From the NCBI GenBank assembly GCA_900551515.1, contig URWH01000085.1:1-7561 (forward strand): a stretch of DNA of 7,561 bases. The letters are read 5' to 3'. Position 1 is the first letter of the stretch; every line of letters starts with the position of its first letter. The DNA comes from an uncultured Porphyromonadaceae bacterium. GTDB lineage: Bacteria; Bacteroidota; Bacteroidia; Bacteroidales; Muribaculaceae. The position numbers and the translations under genes were made by a program. The notes beneath the pieces are model-generated. The model did not search any database and was not told the DNA's origin. It was given only the letters and a program-made list of their open reading frames with translations. Positions 6,467 to 7,561 of this stretch are shown one piece after another.

Positions 6467-7410
6467 TAAGACTGATCCGTTACAGCCCCGAGATGGCGCC
6501 GGAATGGGACAGATTCGTGACTGAGACGGCCACGAACGCCACATTTCTGCATCTGCGCGGATATATGGACTACCATTCCGACCGTTTTGCCGACTGCTCG
6601 CTGATGGCGTATGACGAAAAAGAACGGCTGATGGGCGTGCTGCCCGCCAACATCGAAGGCACCGTCCTGTGGACGCATCACGGGCTCACCTACGGCGGCT
6701 GGCTCACGGCCAACCGCCATTTCAGCAGCAGTGCGATGCTTGAGCTGTGGGACAGGTTTGTGGCGTGGATGCGTTCCGAAGGCATCACCGAGCTGATCTA
6801 TAAGGCCGTGCCGCATATTTTTCAGCGGTATCCGTCGGACGACGACCTCTATGCGCTGTTCCGCTTGGGCGCGGTGCAGAAGGAGGCAATAGTGTCGTCA
6901 GCGCTGCCGCTCGACCGTCCCGTGCTCATGAACTCGGCATCCCGTTGGCGCGCTTCACGGGCACGCCGCAAGGGGATAGTGATTGGTCGGGATGATGATT
7001 ATGAGGGTTTTATGGCCATGCTCGCGCATCGTCTTGACGAGCGCTACGGAGCGACACCTGTGCACACGCTCGCTGAGATACGTTTGCTTTCGAGCCGTTT
7101 TCCGGATAACATACGGCTCATAACGGCACGCACTCCCGAAGGTGAACTGCTGGCAGGCACGGTGGTGTATGTCACCGACACTGTGACGCACACACAGTAT
7201 ATAGCCACCACTGCGGAGGGACGACGGCTCGGCGTTTTTGCGGCGATAGTCGACTATCTGATCGAGCATGAATGTGCAGGCAGGCAATGGCTTGATTTCG
7301 GCGGTTCATGCGAGGATGGCGGGCGCGTGCTCAACGATGGGCTCAACGCCCAGAAATACGGCTACGGCGGCCGGCCGCTGCTCTATCAGACGCTCCGGCT
7401 GACGCTGTGA
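6463..7410 (+). CDS. GNAT / FemAB-like acyltransferase-fold protein
   Basis: A 315-residue soluble protein with a doubled GNAT-like layout. The N-terminal half (about 1-150) has ATFLHLRGYMDYHSDRF and LTYGGWLT. The C-terminal half (about 165-315) has GELLAGTVVYVTDTVTHTQYIATTAEGRRLGVFAAIVDYLIEH condensed here as a beta-strand pair followed by a helix at 228-269. It ends in DFGGSCEDGG (278-287) and LNAQKYGYGGRP (294-305), a closing block I associate with FemAB-like and GNAT (Acetyltransf_6) proteins. It has no signal peptide or membrane segment. Such proteins transfer acyl or aminoacyl groups, often to cell-envelope or capsule precursors, but neither donor nor acceptor can be read here. ATG 6463 overlaps the dehydrogenase stop (ATGA), so the two are probably translated together from the promoter at 5218-5249. 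An AATCA/TGATT mini-hairpin just after the stop is too weak to call a terminator. Confidence 0.75.
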   Translation: MIRLIRYSPEMAPEWDRFVTETATNATFLHLRGYMDYHSDRFADCSLMAYDEKERLMGVLPANIEGTVLWTHHGLTYGGWLTANRHFSSSAMLELWDRFVAWMRSEGITELIYKAVPHIFQRYPSDDDLYALFRLGAVQKEAIVSSALPLDRPVLMNSASRWRASRARRKGIVIGRDDDYEGFMAMLAHRLDERYGATPVHTLAEIRLLSSRFPDNIRLITARTPEGELLAGTVVYVTDTVTHTQYIATTAEGRRLGVFAAIVDYLIEHECAGRQWLDFGGSCEDGGRVLNDGLNAQKYGYGGRPLLYQTLRLTL

Positions 7411-7561
7411 GGCAGCGAATCAGGAGTTGATTACCGGCGGGAACGTCAGTCGATTCTTACATGGTCTGCGGCAACGATTTTGAAGCTATTCAATCCGGAG
7501 ATCTAAATACCCGGCGGGATGGTGGGCGTTGAGGGTTGCAGGCGGCTGGAAGCCGCTGCTC
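7411..7561. other. Non-coding tail with no supported gene
   Basis: These 151 bases follow the acyltransferase-like gene. All short frames on both strands either stop quickly or run off the right edge with no recognisable sequence. The minus-strand frames that enter from the right edge stop at about 7488-7506, so one of them could be the last 18-25 codons of a convergent gene beyond the window; I cannot tell which, if any. A 9-bp direct repeat (CCGGCGGGA at 7434-7442 or so, and again near 7511-7519) is probably chance in GC-rich sequence. No match to the Bacteroidota promoter consensus was found. Confidence 0.5.
7538..7559. terminator. GC-rich hairpin at the right edge, possible terminator
   Basis: GCGGCT (7542-7547), loop GGA, and AGCCGC (7551-7556) pair perfectly. 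The stem extends by GCA/TGC (7538-7540 and 7557-7559) with one bulged G. This would be a very stable stem-loop, but the window ends two bases later. No T-run is visible on the plus strand, and on the minus strand the bases after the stem (CAACCC) are not T-rich. It could be a terminator, part of a coding sequence beyond the edge, or chance. Confidence 0.25.

Noticed and set aside
1..7561. A hidden defence, mobile or CRISPR-like system
   Set aside because: All sizeable frames on both strands are explained by known housekeeping or transport families or are shadows of them. I saw no repeat array, transposase, integrase, attachment-site repeat or toxin-antitoxin-like pair.

Overview
The window looks like ordinary chromosome from a GC-rich member of the Bacteroidales (Bacteroidota), plausibly Muribaculaceae. 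Three things suggest this. First, two exact matches to the Bacteroidota promoter consensus (TTTG, 20 bp, TAnnTTTG) lie in the one divergent intergenic gap. Second, start codons mostly lack Shine-Dalgarno sequences and sit behind A-rich leaders. Third, the GC-rich coding sequence uses the Ile codon ATA freely. The genus is inference from style, not from a marker gene.

Bases 1-2662 (+) hold a tightly packed run of five genes. They are the 3' part of a C1B cysteine aminopeptidase (PepC/bleomycin-hydrolase type), a lipoprotein with a GH73-type glucosaminidase domain, a small cysteine-rich YgbA-family protein ('nitrous oxide-stimulated promoter' family), queF and queC. Gaps are 24 nt or less and one junction is an ATGA overlap, so this is probably a single operon with its promoter upstream of the window. 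QueC makes preQ0 and QueF reduces it to preQ1, two consecutive steps of queuosine (tRNA) biosynthesis. QueD, QueE and Tgt are not here.

Bases 2697-5198 (-) hold a two-gene unit, read right to left: an MscS-family mechanosensitive channel of the YbdG-like type, then a 12-helix MFS transporter. The MFS gene converges tail to tail on queC across 34 bp.

Bases 5199-5287 are the divergent control region. A promoter for the mscS-type gene and one for the alcohol dehydrogenase gene are interlocked, with the -33 box of each lying between the two boxes of the other.

Bases 5288-7410 (+) hold an iron-containing, probably NADPH-dependent, alcohol/aldehyde dehydrogenase of the YqhD/BdhA type. It is coupled by an ATGA overlap to a GNAT/FemAB-like acyltransferase-fold protein. 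The last 151 bases carry no gene I can support and end in a GC-rich hairpin.

I see no mobile element, CRISPR array, tRNA, rRNA, phage gene or defence system. Every protein falls in a known family. The points most worth a second look are the interlocked promoters, the near-leaderless start they imply for the channel gene, and the YgbA-type gene embedded in a preQ1 operon.
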